From assembly GCF_010730355.1 (NCBI RefSeq), contig NZ_AP022576.1:186001-250000 (forward strand): a DNA stretch of 64,000 nucleotides, given 5' to 3'. Shown here in pieces: positions 7,167 to 16,799 of the stretch. Below the pieces are notes generated by a model, which saw only the letters and a list, made by a program, of their open reading frames with translations, made no database searches and was not told the origin of the DNA. Origin of the DNA: Mycobacterium florentinum (GTDB lineage Bacteria; Actinomycetota; Actinomycetes; Mycobacteriales; Mycobacteriaceae). Within the stretch, counting starts at the first letter, position 1. Each line of letters begins with the position of its first letter. The translations under genes were made by a program, and so were the position numbers.

Positions 7167-8521
7167 ATGAGTTCGAGTAGTCGCGAGGAGATCCAAGCGG
7201 ATTTCGACGCGCTGCGTGGCGCGGTGTCACGTGTTGTCGGGCATTCGTTTGACGCGTTGACCACTCCGGAGCGGTTGGCGTTGTTGGGGCGCCTCGAGCA
7301 CGAGACGCGGCGGCTCCGGGTGCCAGGGCATGAGTTGATCAATCAGATCGCCGAGCAGGCCGCGCCGGAAGAGCTGGGCGGCAAGGCTTCTCATGCCCTG
7401 GCCGACTGGCTGCGCATCTCTCGTGGCGAGGCCTGCCGGCGTATTGCCGAGGCCGCAGACTTGGGGCCGCGGCGTGCGATCACCGGCGAGCCGCTGCCAC
7501 CGCTATTGACCGCGACGGCCGCGGCCCAGCGCGACGGCAAGGTCGGCCCAGCCCACATCGCGGTGATCCGCCAGTTCTTCGATCGGTTGCCGCAGTCGGT
7601 AGACATTGAGACCCGGGAATGCGCCGAGAAGGATCTGGCCGAACACGCCACCCAATATCGACCCGACCAGGTGGCCAAGCTCGCCGACCGGCAGGTCGCT
7701 TGCCTGAATCCCGACGGCAACTACACCGACGACGACCGGGCCCGCCGACGCGGATTTGTCCTGGGCAACCAAGAAAGCGATGGAATGTCGCCGCTGCGGG
7801 GATGGCTGACGCCCGAGGCACGCGCCACCTTGGAGGCGGTGCTGGCCAAGCTCGCCGCACCGGGGATGTGCAACCCGAGGACGAAACGCCTGTCATCGAC
7901 GGGCCGCCCGATGACGCGCCGCGCGACCTCCGGTCGATGGCCCAACCTAACCACGACGGACTCCATGCCGCGCTACGGGCCGTGTTGGCGAGCGGAAAAC
8001 TCGGACAGCACAACGGTTTACCCGCCACGATCATCGTGACCACCACGCTAAAGGAGCTCGAAGCGGCGACCGGCACGGGCCTCACCGGTGGCGGCGCCCT
8101 ACTGCCAATGTCCGATGTGATTCGGATGGCCCGCCACGCCCATCACTACCTGGCGATCTTCGACGAGGGTAATGCCATCGGTCTGTATCAGACCAAGCGA
8201 TTGGCTTCAGTCGGTCAACGAATAGTGCTCTACGCCAAAGATCGTGGTTGCACCCACCCCGGCTGCGACGTGCCCGGCTACTTGTGCGAGGTCCACCACG
8301 TCGAAGACTGGGCCAGCACCCACCGCACCGAGATCGACCAGCTGACCTTCAGGTGCGGCACCCATCACAAACTCCTCGAGGCCGGCTGGACCACCCGAAA
8401 ACGCAGAGACGGTGCGACCGAATGGATTCCACCGCCGCATCTCGATCGCGGCCAACCGCTAACCAACACCTTTCATCACCCGGAGAATCTGCTAGCCGGC
8501 GACGAAGACGCGGCGGCCTAG
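7167..8521 (+). pseudogene. DUF222/HNH (13E12 repeat family) protein, frameshifted
   Basis: The first frame (ATG 7167) gives the DUF222 helical region ([33 protein letters not shown]). Near 7876 it runs into nonsense after the codons for GMCNP. The +2 frame picks up the family sequence exactly ([13 protein letters not shown]) and continues to 8521 through the C-terminal HNH-type region ([21 protein letters not shown]). One missing G in AACCCGAGGACG would explain it. Intact members are about 450 residues. Mycobacteria carry many copies of this family, whose role is unclear; a nuclease-like HNH domain suggests mobile or self-splicing-type ancestry. Its 3' end overlaps the convergent pyrD by four bases. 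Confidence 0.8.
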
Positions 8522-9618
8522 GCGGGAGGGGTGCCGGGCTGCTGTGCCGCCGAACCGACCGCGTCGCTCAACGAGGCGAAGCCGCCGTCGTGCAGCCGCT
8601 TCGCGATGCCGTCGTGAATGTGCTTGGGCCACAAGCCGCCTCCGTAGATGAAGCCGGTATAGCCCTGCAGCAGTGAGGCGCCCGCGGTGATGCGCTGCCA
8701 CGCGTCGTCGGCGGTCTCGATGCCCCCGACGCTGATCAGCACCAGACGATCGCCGACCCGCCGATACAGCCGGCGCAGTACCTCGACGGCGCGGTGTGCC
8801 ACCGGCGGCCCGGAGATGCCGCCGGGACCGAGCTCGTCGACGCCCGGGGTGCGCAGCCCGTCGCGCGACACCGTGGTGTTGGTCGCGACGATGCCGGCCA
8901 GCCCGAGCTCGACGGCCAGGTCCGCAATGTCGTCGACGTCGGAATCGGAGACGTCCGGGGCGATCTTCACCAGCACCGGCACCGAGGTCTCGGCGAGCAC
9001 CGCCGACAGGATGGGCCGCAGCGATTCGACGGCCTGCAGATCGCGCAGCCCCGGCGTGTTCGGCGAGCTGACATTGACCACCAGATACGACGCCAGCGGG
9101 CCGACCAGCCGGGCGCTGGCCCGATAGTCCTCGACGGCCTCGTCGGCCGGTGTGACCTTCGTCTTGCCGATGTTCACCCCGATCGGCACGTCCGGCTGAT
9201 GGCGGGCCAGCCGGGCGGCCAGCGCCCCGGCACCGTGATTGTTGAACCCCATCCGGTTCAGCAGGGCCCGATCGTCGGGCAGCCGGAACAGGCGCGGCGC
9301 CGGATTGCCGGGCTGTGGGTGCGCGGTGACGGTCCCGACCTCCGCATACCCGAAACCCAAGGCGCCCCAGGTGCTCAGCCCCATGCCGTCCTTGTCGAAG
9401 CCGGCGGCCAGTCCCAGCGGCGCGGGGAAGCGCACCCCGAACACCGTGCTGGCCAACACCGGATCGGTCGGGCCGAGCAGCCGGTGTAGCAGCCGACGCG
9501 GCACCCCGACGGCCGTCGCGGCGCGCAAAGCGGCGAACACCAGCGTGTGAATGCGTTCGGGCGGGATCAAGAAAAACACCCGGCGCAGCAGACCGTACGG
9601 ACCGCTATCCACCGTCAC
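8518..9618 (-). CDS. pyrD: Dihydroorotate dehydrogenase (quinone), class 2
   Basis: 366 residues. It oxidises dihydroorotate to orotate in pyrimidine synthesis, using FMN and passing electrons to the membrane quinone pool. The N-terminal helices ([17 protein letters not shown]) mark the membrane-associated class 2 type. Conserved parts are [17 protein letters not shown], the catalytic serine region [23 protein letters not shown] and the FMN phosphate loop [13 protein letters not shown] chose GTG 9618, which overlaps the preceding stop as GTGA, rather than the upstream TTG at 9639. It is downstream of lppL and the DUF5703-like gene. Confidence 0.95.
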   Translation of the reverse strand: MTVDSGPYGLLRRVFFLIPPERIHTLVFAALRAATAVGVPRRLLHRLLGPTDPVLASTVFGVRFPAPLGLAAGFDKDGMGLSTWGALGFGYAEVGTVTAHPQPGNPAPRLFRLPDDRALLNRMGFNNHGAGALAARLARHQPDVPIGVNIGKTKVTPADEAVEDYRASARLVGPLASYLVVNVSSPNTPGLRDLQAVESLRPILSAVLAETSVPVLVKIAPDVSDSDVDDIADLAVELGLAGIVATNTTVSRDGLRTPGVDELGPGGISGPPVAHRAVEVLRRLYRRVGDRLVLISVGGIETADDAWQRITAGASLLQGYTGFIYGGGLWPKHIHDGIAKRLHDGGFASLSDAVGSAAQQPGTPPA

Positions 9619-9821
9619 AGTTCCGGCTGATCGGGCCAACGGTTGCTGACACGAGACTTCTTGCGGCGCAACAACACTCGTCGACTGCCGTCGTTATACA
9701 GCCGCACTCGGGTCAGCTCCCAGCCACGGTATTCCGCCTCGATGGACAGCCGGATGGAGGCGGTCAGCCTGGTCACTTCCGGCGGCAGGCGCAACGGCAC
9801 CCACTCGTAGTCGTCGGACAT
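9615..9821 (-). CDS. Small conserved protein, DUF5703-like
   Basis: 68 residues from ATG 9821, with the family-like run [17 protein letters not shown] followed by a beta-rich, Arg-rich tail ([10 protein letters not shown]). No membrane segment or signal is seen. The function is unknown. The frame extends upstream to a TTG at 9869 that overlaps the lppL stop; I prefer ATG because the shared homology begins there. It is sandwiched between lppL and pyrD with overlapping stops and starts, so it is co-transcribed. Confidence 0.7.
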   Translation of the reverse strand: MSDDYEWVPLRLPPEVTRLTASIRLSIEAEYRGWELTRVRLYNDGSRRVLLRRKKSRVSNRWPDQPEL

Positions 9822-9865
9822 GTCCGCGACCCAGCCCGCCGGCAGCCGACTCCACCGCGGCGCCG

Positions 9866-10930
9866 TCAACGCGTTCCCGCCGCGCGCTCGATGACCTGGA
9901 CCCCTGCGCCGGACCCCGACACCACGTACAAGGTGTCCGACGCCTCGTCAAAGGCTAACGAGTTGGGTTGCTGCACAGTTGGGTAACGCACCTTCTCGAC
10001 GGGAATTCCGGTTGATAAATCGTAACCAATAACCATATTCGATGCGGTTTGAGACACCCAGGCCAAATCGCGAGAGCCGGCCAATCCGTACGGGGCCTGT
10101 CGCACCGGGTAGGCCTGCCGCAGGAGCAGCGGGTCGACGCCGTACACCAGCAGTTCGTCGCCGCGGGTGTCGGCCACCAGGACCCGGCCCACCGGATCGG
10201 CGGCCATCGTGGTCGCGCCCGCGCCGGCCCGCAGCGACTGCGCGACACGGCCGTCGGCGCCGATCGAGGTCACCGAGGTCTGGCCGCGATCCAGCACCAC
10301 GGTCGTATTTCCGTGTGTCACAAGCCAATCGACCCGAGCGAAGATCGTCGTCCGATTCTCGACCGCAGCGGTACCCGAGCCATCGGGCGAAGCCAGGGTG
10401 TACACGGCGCCGTCGGCGCTGCCCAGCACCAGCTTGCCGTCGGCACGGCGCGCGATCGCGGTGAAGTCCACGCCGGCCGAAGCCGCGACGTTCACCGGTG
10501 CGGTGTGGCCGCCGGCCAGGTCCAGCACGACGTAGCCGCCGCGGGTGGACAGGTAGGCGGTGCCATGGCCGTCGCCGGTCACCGCGGTCGCCGGCCCCGG
10601 CAGCCCGATGACATGCGGCGCGAGCTGCCCTTGACCGAATATCGCGACGCTGGCGCGCGCTGCGGGGTCGCTGCCGGGGGTCAAAACCGCCAGCTGGTGA
10701 GTGCCGTCGTCGAAGACCGTCGCCGCCGCGGCTCCGGCCAGCGGCCGCACCGTGCCGGCCGGCTGCTGCGATGCCGGCGGCGACTGGGCGGGGCGCGCCG
10801 CTTCGATGGTCGGCGGGGAGCTACCGAGCGGATTCGATGAACAACCAGCGATCAGTGTCAGCAAAATGACCAGGCCAACAGAACATCGTTGAGCTGCGAG
10901 TTTCTGGTATCTAAGCCGTGATAGCAACAA
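9866..10930 (-). CDS. lppL: LppL-type lipoprotein with beta-propeller-like domain
   Basis: The lipobox LIAGC follows a hydrophobic helix (SVGLVILLT), so the cysteine should be lipidated and the protein anchored outside the cytoplasmic membrane. After a Pro/Ala/Ser linker the mature protein is a series of short beta blades (TAYLSTRGGYVVLDL, KLVLGSADGAVYTL, RVLVADTRGDELLVYG), which looks like a seven-bladed propeller of the SMP-30/NHL type. The function is unknown. The start is uncertain: TTG 10930 with AAGG upstream gives a normal signal length, while the frame is open to 11005, which would put about 50 residues before the cysteine. Confidence 0.75.
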   Translation of the reverse strand: MLLSRLRYQKLAAQRCSVGLVILLTLIAGCSSNPLGSSPPTIEAARPAQSPPASQQPAGTVRPLAGAAAATVFDDGTHQLAVLTPGSDPAARASVAIFGQGQLAPHVIGLPGPATAVTGDGHGTAYLSTRGGYVVLDLAGGHTAPVNVAASAGVDFTAIARRADGKLVLGSADGAVYTLASPDGSGTAAVENRTTIFARVDWLVTHGNTTVVLDRGQTSVTSIGADGRVAQSLRAGAGATTMAADPVGRVLVADTRGDELLVYGVDPLLLRQAYPVRQAPYGLAGSRDLAWVSQTASNMVIGYDLSTGIPVEKVRYPTVQQPNSLAFDEASDTLYVVSGSGAGVQVIERAAGTR

Positions 10931-11037
10931 CCAACCTTGAATCGGTGGACGTGGAATACAAATTCTAAGGAACGGTTCCGCATCCAATAGGGCCATGTCG
11001 CCCACATCCGCCCGTACTGGAGAGGTATGGTCGGATT

Positions 11038-11340
11038 ATGACCGTCACCGCTGACCGGCATACCGCAGACAAGGAGTTTGCTGTCGAAGACATTTCGACA
11101 GGAATCTTCGCGAGCGGATATGGTCAAGTCGGTGACGGACGCAGTTTTTCGTTTCACATCGAGCATCGCTCGCTCGTCGTCGAAGTTTACCGGCCCTGCC
11201 TTGCCGGGCCCGTTCCGCAGGCCGAGGACGTGGTCGCGACGGCGGTGCGCGGTCTGGTCGACATCGACCTCACCGATGAGCGCAGTTTGACCGCAGCGGT
11301 GCGTGACTCGGTCGCGGCAGCGGTTCCCGTCCCGCGCTAG
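11038..11340 (+). CDS. Conserved mycobacterial hypothetical protein
   Basis: 100 residues from ATG 11038 with a weak GGAGAGG ribosome site. It is acidic, with no membrane segment. The central part (RSFSFHIEHRSLVVEVYRP) is beta-rich and the C-terminal half helical. I do not recognise a domain. Its position between lppL and the uppP locus matches Rv2137c in M. tuberculosis, which is also uncharacterised. It probably heads the transcript that continues into the uppP remnant and the phosphatase. Confidence 0.6.
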   Translation: MTVTADRHTADKEFAVEDISTGIFASGYGQVGDGRSFSFHIEHRSLVVEVYRPCLAGPVPQAEDVVATAVRGLVDIDLTDERSLTAAVRDSVAAAVPVPR

Positions 11341-11383
11341 TCACTTCGGGTAGCGGCCCACCGCACCAGGTACGGTCGTCGTC

Positions 11384-11509
11384 GTGGCAGCGGTTTCGGC
11401 GATGTCGTGGTGGCAGGTCACCGCGCTGTCGGTAGTTCAGGGTTTGACCGAGTTTCTGCCGGTCTCATCGTCCGGGCACCTGGCGACCGGGACGGTGGCC
11501 GCGACATGA
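11384..11509 (+). pseudogene. uppP: uppP (undecaprenyl-diphosphatase) with a large in-frame internal deletion
   Basis: The GTG 11384 frame encodes 41 residues. It has the typical BacA/UppP N-terminus ([23 protein letters not shown] with the active-site Glu and SSSGH), then jumps directly to a GTVAAT ending and a stop. Full-length UppP is about 275 residues with eight membrane helices, and as I recall mycobacterial versions end in similar [12 protein letters not shown] residues. So nearly the whole membrane core appears to be cut out, keeping both ends in frame. The stop overlaps the next gene as ATGA, preserving operon coupling. The product cannot recycle undecaprenyl diphosphate. Confidence 0.75.
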
Positions 11510-12246
11510 CCGTCATCCTGTTGCGCCACGGCCGCTCGACCTCGAACACCGCGGGCATCCTGGCCGGCCGTTCCGAGGGCGTCGACCTCGACGACAAGGG
11601 CCGCGAGCAGGCCGCGGGGTTGATCGACCGCATCGGTGACCTGCCGATCCGCGCGGTGATCACCTCGCCGCTGCTGCGCTGCCGGAACACGGTCGCGCCG
11701 CTGGCCGAGGAGCTGTGCCTGGAGCCGTTCGTCGAAGACCGGCTCGCCGAGGTGGACTACGGCGACTGGACGGGCCGCAAGATCGGCGAGCTGGCCAACG
11801 AGCCGCTGTGGCGGGTGGTGCAGGCGCACGCCAGCGCGGCGGTGTTTCCCGGCGGCGAGGGCCTGGCGCAAGTGCAGGCGCGCGCGGTGGCCGCCGTACG
11901 GGAACACGACCGGCGGCTGGCCGAGGAGCACGGCGGCGACGCGCTGTGGGTGGCTTGCACTCACGGTGATGTCATCAAGTCGTTGATTGCCGACGCGTAC
12001 GGCATGCATCTGGACGGCTTCCAGCGCGTCACCGCCGACCCGGCGTCGGTGAGCGTGATCCGGTACACACCGCTGCGGCCGTTCGTGTTACACGTCAACC
12101 ACACCGGTGGAAGGCTGGCGGCGGCGTTGCGGGCCGGGCCCCCACCCAAGGCCGACGCCGAAAGCGACAAATCGGAAGAGCCGCAACAACAACCGGCCGA
12201 AGCGGAGCCGTCGAGCGACGCGGTCGTCGGGGGATCCACTGACTAA
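11506..12246 (+). CDS. Histidine phosphatase (phosphoglycerate-mutase-like; Rv2135c type)
   Basis: 246 residues. The catalytic [11 protein letters not shown] (RHG with the phosphorylated His) is at the N-terminus, the second conserved Arg is in TSPLLRC, Glu in LAEVDYGDW, and the second His in [12 protein letters not shown]. These define the histidine-phosphatase superfamily. The M. tuberculosis counterpart behaves as an acid phosphatase. The C-terminal 40 residues are a charged, Gln/Pro/Glu-rich tail. ATG 11506 overlaps the uppP remnant stop; the longer open frame upstream is simply uppP in another frame. Confidence 0.85.
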   Translation: MTVILLRHGRSTSNTAGILAGRSEGVDLDDKGREQAAGLIDRIGDLPIRAVITSPLLRCRNTVAPLAEELCLEPFVEDRLAEVDYGDWTGRKIGELANEPLWRVVQAHASAAVFPGGEGLAQVQARAVAAVREHDRRLAEEHGGDALWVACTHGDVIKSLIADAYGMHLDGFQRVTADPASVSVIRYTPLRPFVLHVNHTGGRLAAALRAGPPPKADAESDKSEEPQQQPAEAEPSSDAVVGGSTD

Positions 12247-12309
12247 CTCGGTTGCAGCAACCGAATCGAATCGCCTTGCGACGGCAACAGCCGGTATTTT
12301 GGAGGTGCC

Positions 12310-12897
12310 ATGGCTCGCGCAATCCATGTATTCCGTACACCCGACCGCTTCGTGGCCGGGACCGTCGGTCAGCCCGGAAATCGCACCTTCTATATCCAAG
12401 CGGTGGGCGATTCCCGAGTGGTGTCGGTGGTGCTGGAGAAGCAACAGGTCGCCGTGCTCGCCGAGCGCATCGGTGCGCTGCTGCTCGAGGTGAACCGCCG
12501 GTTCGGCACACCCGTCCCGCCGGAGCCGGCCGAGGTCGACGACCTCAACCCGCTCATCACACCCGTCGACGCGGAGTTCCGGGTCGGGACCATGGGCCTG
12601 GGCTGGGATTCCGAGGCCCAGACTGTGGTGGTCGAACTGCTGGCCGTCACCGATGCCGAGTTCGACGCGTCGGTGGTGCTCGACGACACCGACGAAGGCC
12701 CCGACGCGGTGCGCGTGTTCTTGACCCCGGAGTCGGCACGGCAGTTCGCCACCCGATCCAATCGGGTGATCTCGGCGGGACGCCCGCCATGCCCCCTGTG
12801 CGAGGAACCGCTGGACCCCGAGGGCCACATCTGCCCGCGCGCCAACGGTTACAAGCGCAGTGCGCTACTCGGGTCCACCGATGAACCCGAAGAATGA
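12310..12897 (+). CDS. DUF3090 family protein
   Basis: 195 residues from ATG 12310, preceded by GGAGG. It starts MARAIHVFRTPDRFVAGTVG, typical of DUF3090, which is found across actinobacteria next to the SCO1664-like gene and a histidine phosphatase, as here. Near the C-terminus CPLCEEPLDPEGHICPR holds three cysteines and a His, which look like a small zinc knuckle. The biochemical role is unknown. The conserved gene trio suggests one shared process, perhaps on a phosphorylated or nucleotide substrate. It overlaps the next gene by 17 bases. Confidence 0.85.
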   Translation: MARAIHVFRTPDRFVAGTVGQPGNRTFYIQAVGDSRVVSVVLEKQQVAVLAERIGALLLEVNRRFGTPVPPEPAEVDDLNPLITPVDAEFRVGTMGLGWDSEAQTVVVELLAVTDAEFDASVVLDDTDEGPDAVRVFLTPESARQFATRSNRVISAGRPPCPLCEEPLDPEGHICPRANGYKRSALLGSTDEPEE

Positions 12898-13696
12898 CGA
12901 TCGAGAGGTCTTGCGGGACGGCGAGCTGACGGTCCTCGGACGGATCCGCTCGGCCAGTAACGCCACCTTCCTGTGCGAGTCCACGCTTGGCGAGTCCAGC
13001 GTGCACTGCGTCTACAAGCCGATCTCCGGCGAGCAGCCGCTCTGGGACTTTCCCGACGGAACGTTGGCCGGCCGCGAACTCGCCGCGTATCAGGTGTCGA
13101 CGCAGTTGGGCTGGAACCTGGTGCCCTACACCATTATTCGTCACGGACCGGCGGGCCCCGGCATGCTGCAGCAGTGGGTGCAGCAGCCCGGGGACGCGGT
13201 GGACAGCGATCCGCGGCCGGGGCCGGATCTGGTGGACCTGTTTCCCGCCGACCGGCAGCAGCCGGGTTATCTGCCGGTGCTGCGGGCCCACGACTACAGC
13301 GGAGACGAGGTCGTGCTGATGCACGCCGACGACATTCGCCTGTGGCGGATGGCGGTGTTCGACGTGCTCGTCAACAACGCCGACCGCAAGGGCGGACACA
13401 TCCTGCGCGACCTCGAGGGCCACGTCTACGGCGTCGACCACGGGGTGTGCCTGCACGTCGAGAACAAGCTGCGCACCGTGCTGTGGGGGTGGGCGGGCAA
13501 GCCGATTGACGAAGACACGTGCAAGTCGGTCGCCGGCCTAGTCGACGCGCTGGGCGGTGAGTTCGGCGATGCGCTGGCCGGACAGATCACCCGTACCGAG
13601 ATCGCGGCGCTGAGCATGCGGGCGCACGCGCTGCTGGACAACCCGGTGATGCCGGTCCCCAATCGGCATCGCCCCATTCCCTGGCCCGCGTTTTAG
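12881..13696 (+). CDS. SCO1664 family protein (PI3K/PI4K-like fold)
   Basis: 271 residues from ATG 12881, inside the 3' end of the DUF3090 gene. Recognisable segments include [45 protein letters not shown] and [10 protein letters not shown]. These resemble a kinase-like active site with NADRKGGH as the catalytic-loop equivalent and VDHG as the metal-binding motif, as in HipA/PI3K-related folds. Catalysis has not been shown to my knowledge. The frame is open to 12860 but ATG 12881 starts the conserved part. It is co-transcribed with the genes on both sides. Confidence 0.8.
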   Translation: MNPKNDDREVLRDGELTVLGRIRSASNATFLCESTLGESSVHCVYKPISGEQPLWDFPDGTLAGRELAAYQVSTQLGWNLVPYTIIRHGPAGPGMLQQWVQQPGDAVDSDPRPGPDLVDLFPADRQQPGYLPVLRAHDYSGDEVVLMHADDIRLWRMAVFDVLVNNADRKGGHILRDLEGHVYGVDHGVCLHVENKLRTVLWGWAGKPIDEDTCKSVAGLVDALGGEFGDALAGQITRTEIAALSMRAHALLDNPVMPVPNRHRPIPWPAF

Positions 13697-13728
13697 GGTC
13701 CGGCATCGGTGTCGGCGATACTGAAGCG

Positions 13729-14517
13729 GTGAGCCCGGCCACCAATGAGATGACAGATGCCGAATTGGCCGCCGATCTCGCCGCCGACGCGGGGGAGCTG
13801 CTGCTCAAGGTGCGCGAGGAGGTCGGGTTCGGTCATCCCTGGATGCTCGGTGATGCGGGCGACAGCATGGCCAACGAGCTGATCCTGCGGCGGCTGCGGG
13901 CCGAGCGTCCCGACGACGCGGTGCTCAGCGAGGAAGCCTACGACGATCTCAAGCGGCTCAAGCACGACCGGGTCTGGATCATCGATCCGGTGGACGGCAC
14001 CCGCGAGTTCTCCACCCCGGGCCGTGACGACTGGGCGGTGCACATCGCGCTGTGGCAGCGTCCCATCGATGGCCGACGCGAAATCACCGATGCCGCAGTC
14101 TCTTTGCCCGCGCGTGACAACATCGTGTATCGCAGTGACACGGTAAACGACAGCCAGGCGCGGGTCGGGATTCCGCACACGTTGAGGATCGCCGTCAGTG
14201 CCACCCGGCCGCCCGCCGTGCTGCACCGCATCCGGCAGTCGCTGGCGATCCAGCCGGTGGGGATCGGTTCGGCGGGCGCCAAGGCGATGGCCATCATCGA
14301 CGGCGACGTCGACGCCTACCTGCATGCCGGCGGCCAATGGGAATGGGATTCGGCGGCGCCGGCCGGGGTGGTGATGGCCGCGGGGATGCACGCGTCACGG
14401 CTGGACGGCTCGCCGATGCGTTACAACCAGGAGGACCCCTACCTGCCCGACTTCGTGATGTGTCGTGCGGAGGTGGCCCCGATCCTGCTCGGCGCCATCC
14501 GCGACGCATGGCGCTGA
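13729..14517 (+). CDS. cysQ: 3'(2'),5'-bisphosphate nucleotidase CysQ
   Basis: 262 residues of the inositol-monophosphatase superfamily. It dephosphorylates PAP (and PAPS) to AMP, recycling the by-product of sulfate activation; the M. tuberculosis enzyme also acts on fructose-1,6-bisphosphate and inositol phosphate. The metal-binding motif [12 protein letters not shown] and the C-terminal [12 protein letters not shown] are intact, and LSEEAYDD supplies the first Glu. The start is GTG 13729, 32 bases after the previous stop. It is directly upstream of mshC, so sulfur and mycothiol metabolism are linked in one transcript. Confidence 0.93.
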   Translation: MSPATNEMTDAELAADLAADAGELLLKVREEVGFGHPWMLGDAGDSMANELILRRLRAERPDDAVLSEEAYDDLKRLKHDRVWIIDPVDGTREFSTPGRDDWAVHIALWQRPIDGRREITDAAVSLPARDNIVYRSDTVNDSQARVGIPHTLRIAVSATRPPAVLHRIRQSLAIQPVGIGSAGAKAMAIIDGDVDAYLHAGGQWEWDSAAPAGVVMAAGMHASRLDGSPMRYNQEDPYLPDFVMCRAEVAPILLGAIRDAWR

Positions 14518-14633
14518 CCGGCCGCGGCTAGCCTGATCGCCCGCCTCGCCCCCTCGCCGCGGTGCGGCTGGGAGGTGCCCCCGCCTCGGCCCGCCGCATG
14601 GGCCGCATCGTCGCCGGGCCTAAAGTCGACAGC

Positions 14634-15881
14634 ATGCAGTCGTGGTCTCCCGCACAGGTTCCGGTGGTTCCCGGACGCGGCCCCGAACTACGGCTCTACG
14701 ACACCTCCGACCGCCAGGTCCGCCCGGTCGCGGCCGGGTCCCCGCCCGGTTCGGCCGCCACCATGTATGTCTGCGGGATCACGCCGTATGACGCCACGCA
14801 TCTGGGCCACGCGGCCACTTACCTGGCGTTCGACCTGGTGCACCGGCTGTGGCTGGATCTCGGGCACGAGGTGCACTACGTGCAGAACGTCACCGACGTC
14901 GACGACCCGCTGTTCGAGCGGGCCAACCGCGACGGCATCGGCTGGCGCGAGCTCGGCGACCGCGAGGTGGCGCTGTTCCGCGAGGACATGGCCGCGCTGC
15001 GGGTGTTACCGCCGCGCGAGTACGTGGGGGCGACCGAAGCCATTCCCGAAGTCGTAGAGCTCGTCGAAAAGATGCTGGCGTCCGGGGCGGCGTACGTCGT
15101 CGACGACGAATACCCGGACGTCTACTACCGCGCGGATGCCACACCGCAGTTCGGCTACGAGTCGGGCTACGACCGCGACACCATGCTGCGGCTGTTCGCC
15201 GAGCGCGGCGGCGACCCGGATCGGGCCGGCAAGACCGACGAACTCGACGCGCTGCTGTGGCGGGCCGAGCGACCCGGGGAGCCCAGCTGGCCGTCGCCGT
15301 TCGGCCCCGGCCGGCCGGGCTGGCACGTCGAATGCGCGGCGATTGCACTGAGCCGCATCGGCAGCGGTCTCGACATTCAGGGCGGCGGCACCGACCTGAT
15401 CTTCCCGCATCACGAGTTCACCGCCGCACATGCCGAATGTGTAAGGGGCGAAAGGCGTTTCGCCCGACATTACGTGCACGCCGGGATGATCGGCTGGGAC
15501 GGGCACAAGATGTCGAAGAGCCGCGGCAACCTGGTGCTGGTGTCGGGGCTGCGCGCGCAAGGCGTCGAACCGGCGGCCATTCGGCTCGGTCTGCTGGCTG
15601 GGCACTATCGCGCGGACCGATCATGGAGCCAGCAGCTGCTCGACGAGTCGGCCGAGAGGGTGCAGCGCTGGCGCACCGCGACGACGCTGCCCGCGGGCCC
15701 GGACGCCACCGACGTCATCGCCCGGGTGCGCAAGTATCTGGCCGACGACCTCGACACCCCCAAAGCGATTGCGGCACTTGATGGTTGGGCCACCGACGCA
15801 CTCGAGTACGGCGGGCACGACGAGAATGCGCCAAAGTTGGTGACCACCGCGATCGACGCGCTACTCGGGGTGGAACTGTAA
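14634..15881 (+). CDS. mshC: Cysteine--1-D-myo-inosityl 2-amino-2-deoxy-alpha-D-glucopyranoside ligase
   Basis: 415 residues. MshC joins cysteine to GlcN-inositol using ATP, the third step of mycothiol synthesis. It is a class I aminoacyl-tRNA-synthetase relative of CysRS: the zinc cysteine and HIGH-like motif lie in [26 protein letters not shown] holds another zinc ligand, [14 protein letters not shown] continues the site, and KMSKSRGN is the KMSKS loop. I start at ATG 14634, the first codon of the conserved region; the frame is open to 14562. The DNA just upstream (14518-14633) is GC-rich without a recognisable gene. Confidence 0.95.
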   Translation: MQSWSPAQVPVVPGRGPELRLYDTSDRQVRPVAAGSPPGSAATMYVCGITPYDATHLGHAATYLAFDLVHRLWLDLGHEVHYVQNVTDVDDPLFERANRDGIGWRELGDREVALFREDMAALRVLPPREYVGATEAIPEVVELVEKMLASGAAYVVDDEYPDVYYRADATPQFGYESGYDRDTMLRLFAERGGDPDRAGKTDELDALLWRAERPGEPSWPSPFGPGRPGWHVECAAIALSRIGSGLDIQGGGTDLIFPHHEFTAAHAECVRGERRFARHYVHAGMIGWDGHKMSKSRGNLVLVSGLRAQGVEPAAIRLGLLAGHYRADRSWSQQLLDESAERVQRWRTATTLPAGPDATDVIARVRKYLADDLDTPKAIAALDGWATDALEYGGHDENAPKLVTTAIDALLGVEL

Positions 15882-15906
15882 TCGCTGCGAAAGGTAGATG
15901 ACGGCC

Positions 15907-16788
15907 ATGACAACGCTGCAGGGCAAGGTCGTTCTCATCACGGGAGGCGCCCGCGGAATCGGCGCCGAGGTCGCACGCCGGTTGAGCGCCTTGGGCGCCA
16001 AACTCGTGCTGACGGACCTCGACAAGGCCGAGCTGGACACGATGGCCGCCGAACTCGGTGGCGACGAACAGGTGCTGACAATGGTCGCCGACGTGCGCGA
16101 TCTGCCCGCCATGGAGGCCGTCGTCGACAAGGCGGTGGAACGCTTCGGCGGCCTCGACGTCGCGGTGGCCAACGCCGGCATCGCCAGCTACGGGTCGGTG
16201 CTGCAGGTCGACCCGGAGGCATTCAAGCGGGTGCTGGACGTCAATCTGCTCGGGGTCTTTTACACCGCGCGCGCCGCGCTGCCCGCGCTGATCGACCGGC
16301 GCGGCTACCTGCTGATCGTCTCATCGCTGGCCGCGTTCGCGGCGTCCCCGGGAATGGCGTCCTACGACATGTCGAAGGCCGGCAACGAGCATCTGGCCAA
16401 CGCGCTGCGCCTGGAGGTGGGCCACCGCGGCGTCGGCATCGGCGTGGCGCACATGTCCTGGATCGACACCGCGCTGGTCCGCGACACCAAGGCCGACCTG
16501 GCGTCGTTCGGCAATTTTCTCAAGGCGCTGCCCTGGCCGTTGAGCAAGACCACGTCGGTGGACAAGTGCGCGACGGCGTTCGTCAAGGGCATCGAGGGCC
16601 GCAAGGACCGGGTCTACTGCCCGGGCTGGGTGGCCGTATTCCGCTGGCTCAAGCCGGTGCTGTCCAGCGCCGTCGGTGAACTTCCCGTGCGCAAGTCCTC
16701 CGCCGCGCTGGTGACTCAGATGGATGCCGAGGTCGCCGCGCTCGGCCGCTCCACCAGCGCCTACAACGAGGAATTAGGCAAGCACTAG
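15907..16788 (+). CDS. Short-chain dehydrogenase/reductase
   Basis: 293 residues with a classical SDR Rossmann fold: cofactor loop TGGARGIGAEV, acidic residue in LTDLDKAEL, NAG in VANAGIAS, Ser in IVSSLAAF and YxxxK in SYDMSKAG. The acidic residue after the second strand favours NAD(H) over NADP(H). The C-terminal extension of about 40 residues is found in mycobacterial Rv2129c-like proteins. The substrate is unknown. The start is ATG 15907 (AAGGTAG 11 bases upstream) rather than ATG 15898, which sits on the ribosome site. It converges on ansP1, with 11 bases between the stops. Confidence 0.9.
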   Translation: MTTLQGKVVLITGGARGIGAEVARRLSALGAKLVLTDLDKAELDTMAAELGGDEQVLTMVADVRDLPAMEAVVDKAVERFGGLDVAVANAGIASYGSVLQVDPEAFKRVLDVNLLGVFYTARAALPALIDRRGYLLIVSSLAAFAASPGMASYDMSKAGNEHLANALRLEVGHRGVGIGVAHMSWIDTALVRDTKADLASFGNFLKALPWPLSKTTSVDKCATAFVKGIEGRKDRVYCPGWVAVFRWLKPVLSSAVGELPVRKSSAALVTQMDAEVAALGRSTSAYNEELGKH

Positions 16789-16799
16789 TCCGCGTTCGG

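Noticed and set aside
13587..13808. Minus-strand 73-residue frame between the SCO1664-like gene and cysQ (position of the annotated Rv2132 in M. tuberculosis)
   Set aside because: It overlaps two well-supported genes on the opposite strand and is Ser/Ala/Pro-rich without features.
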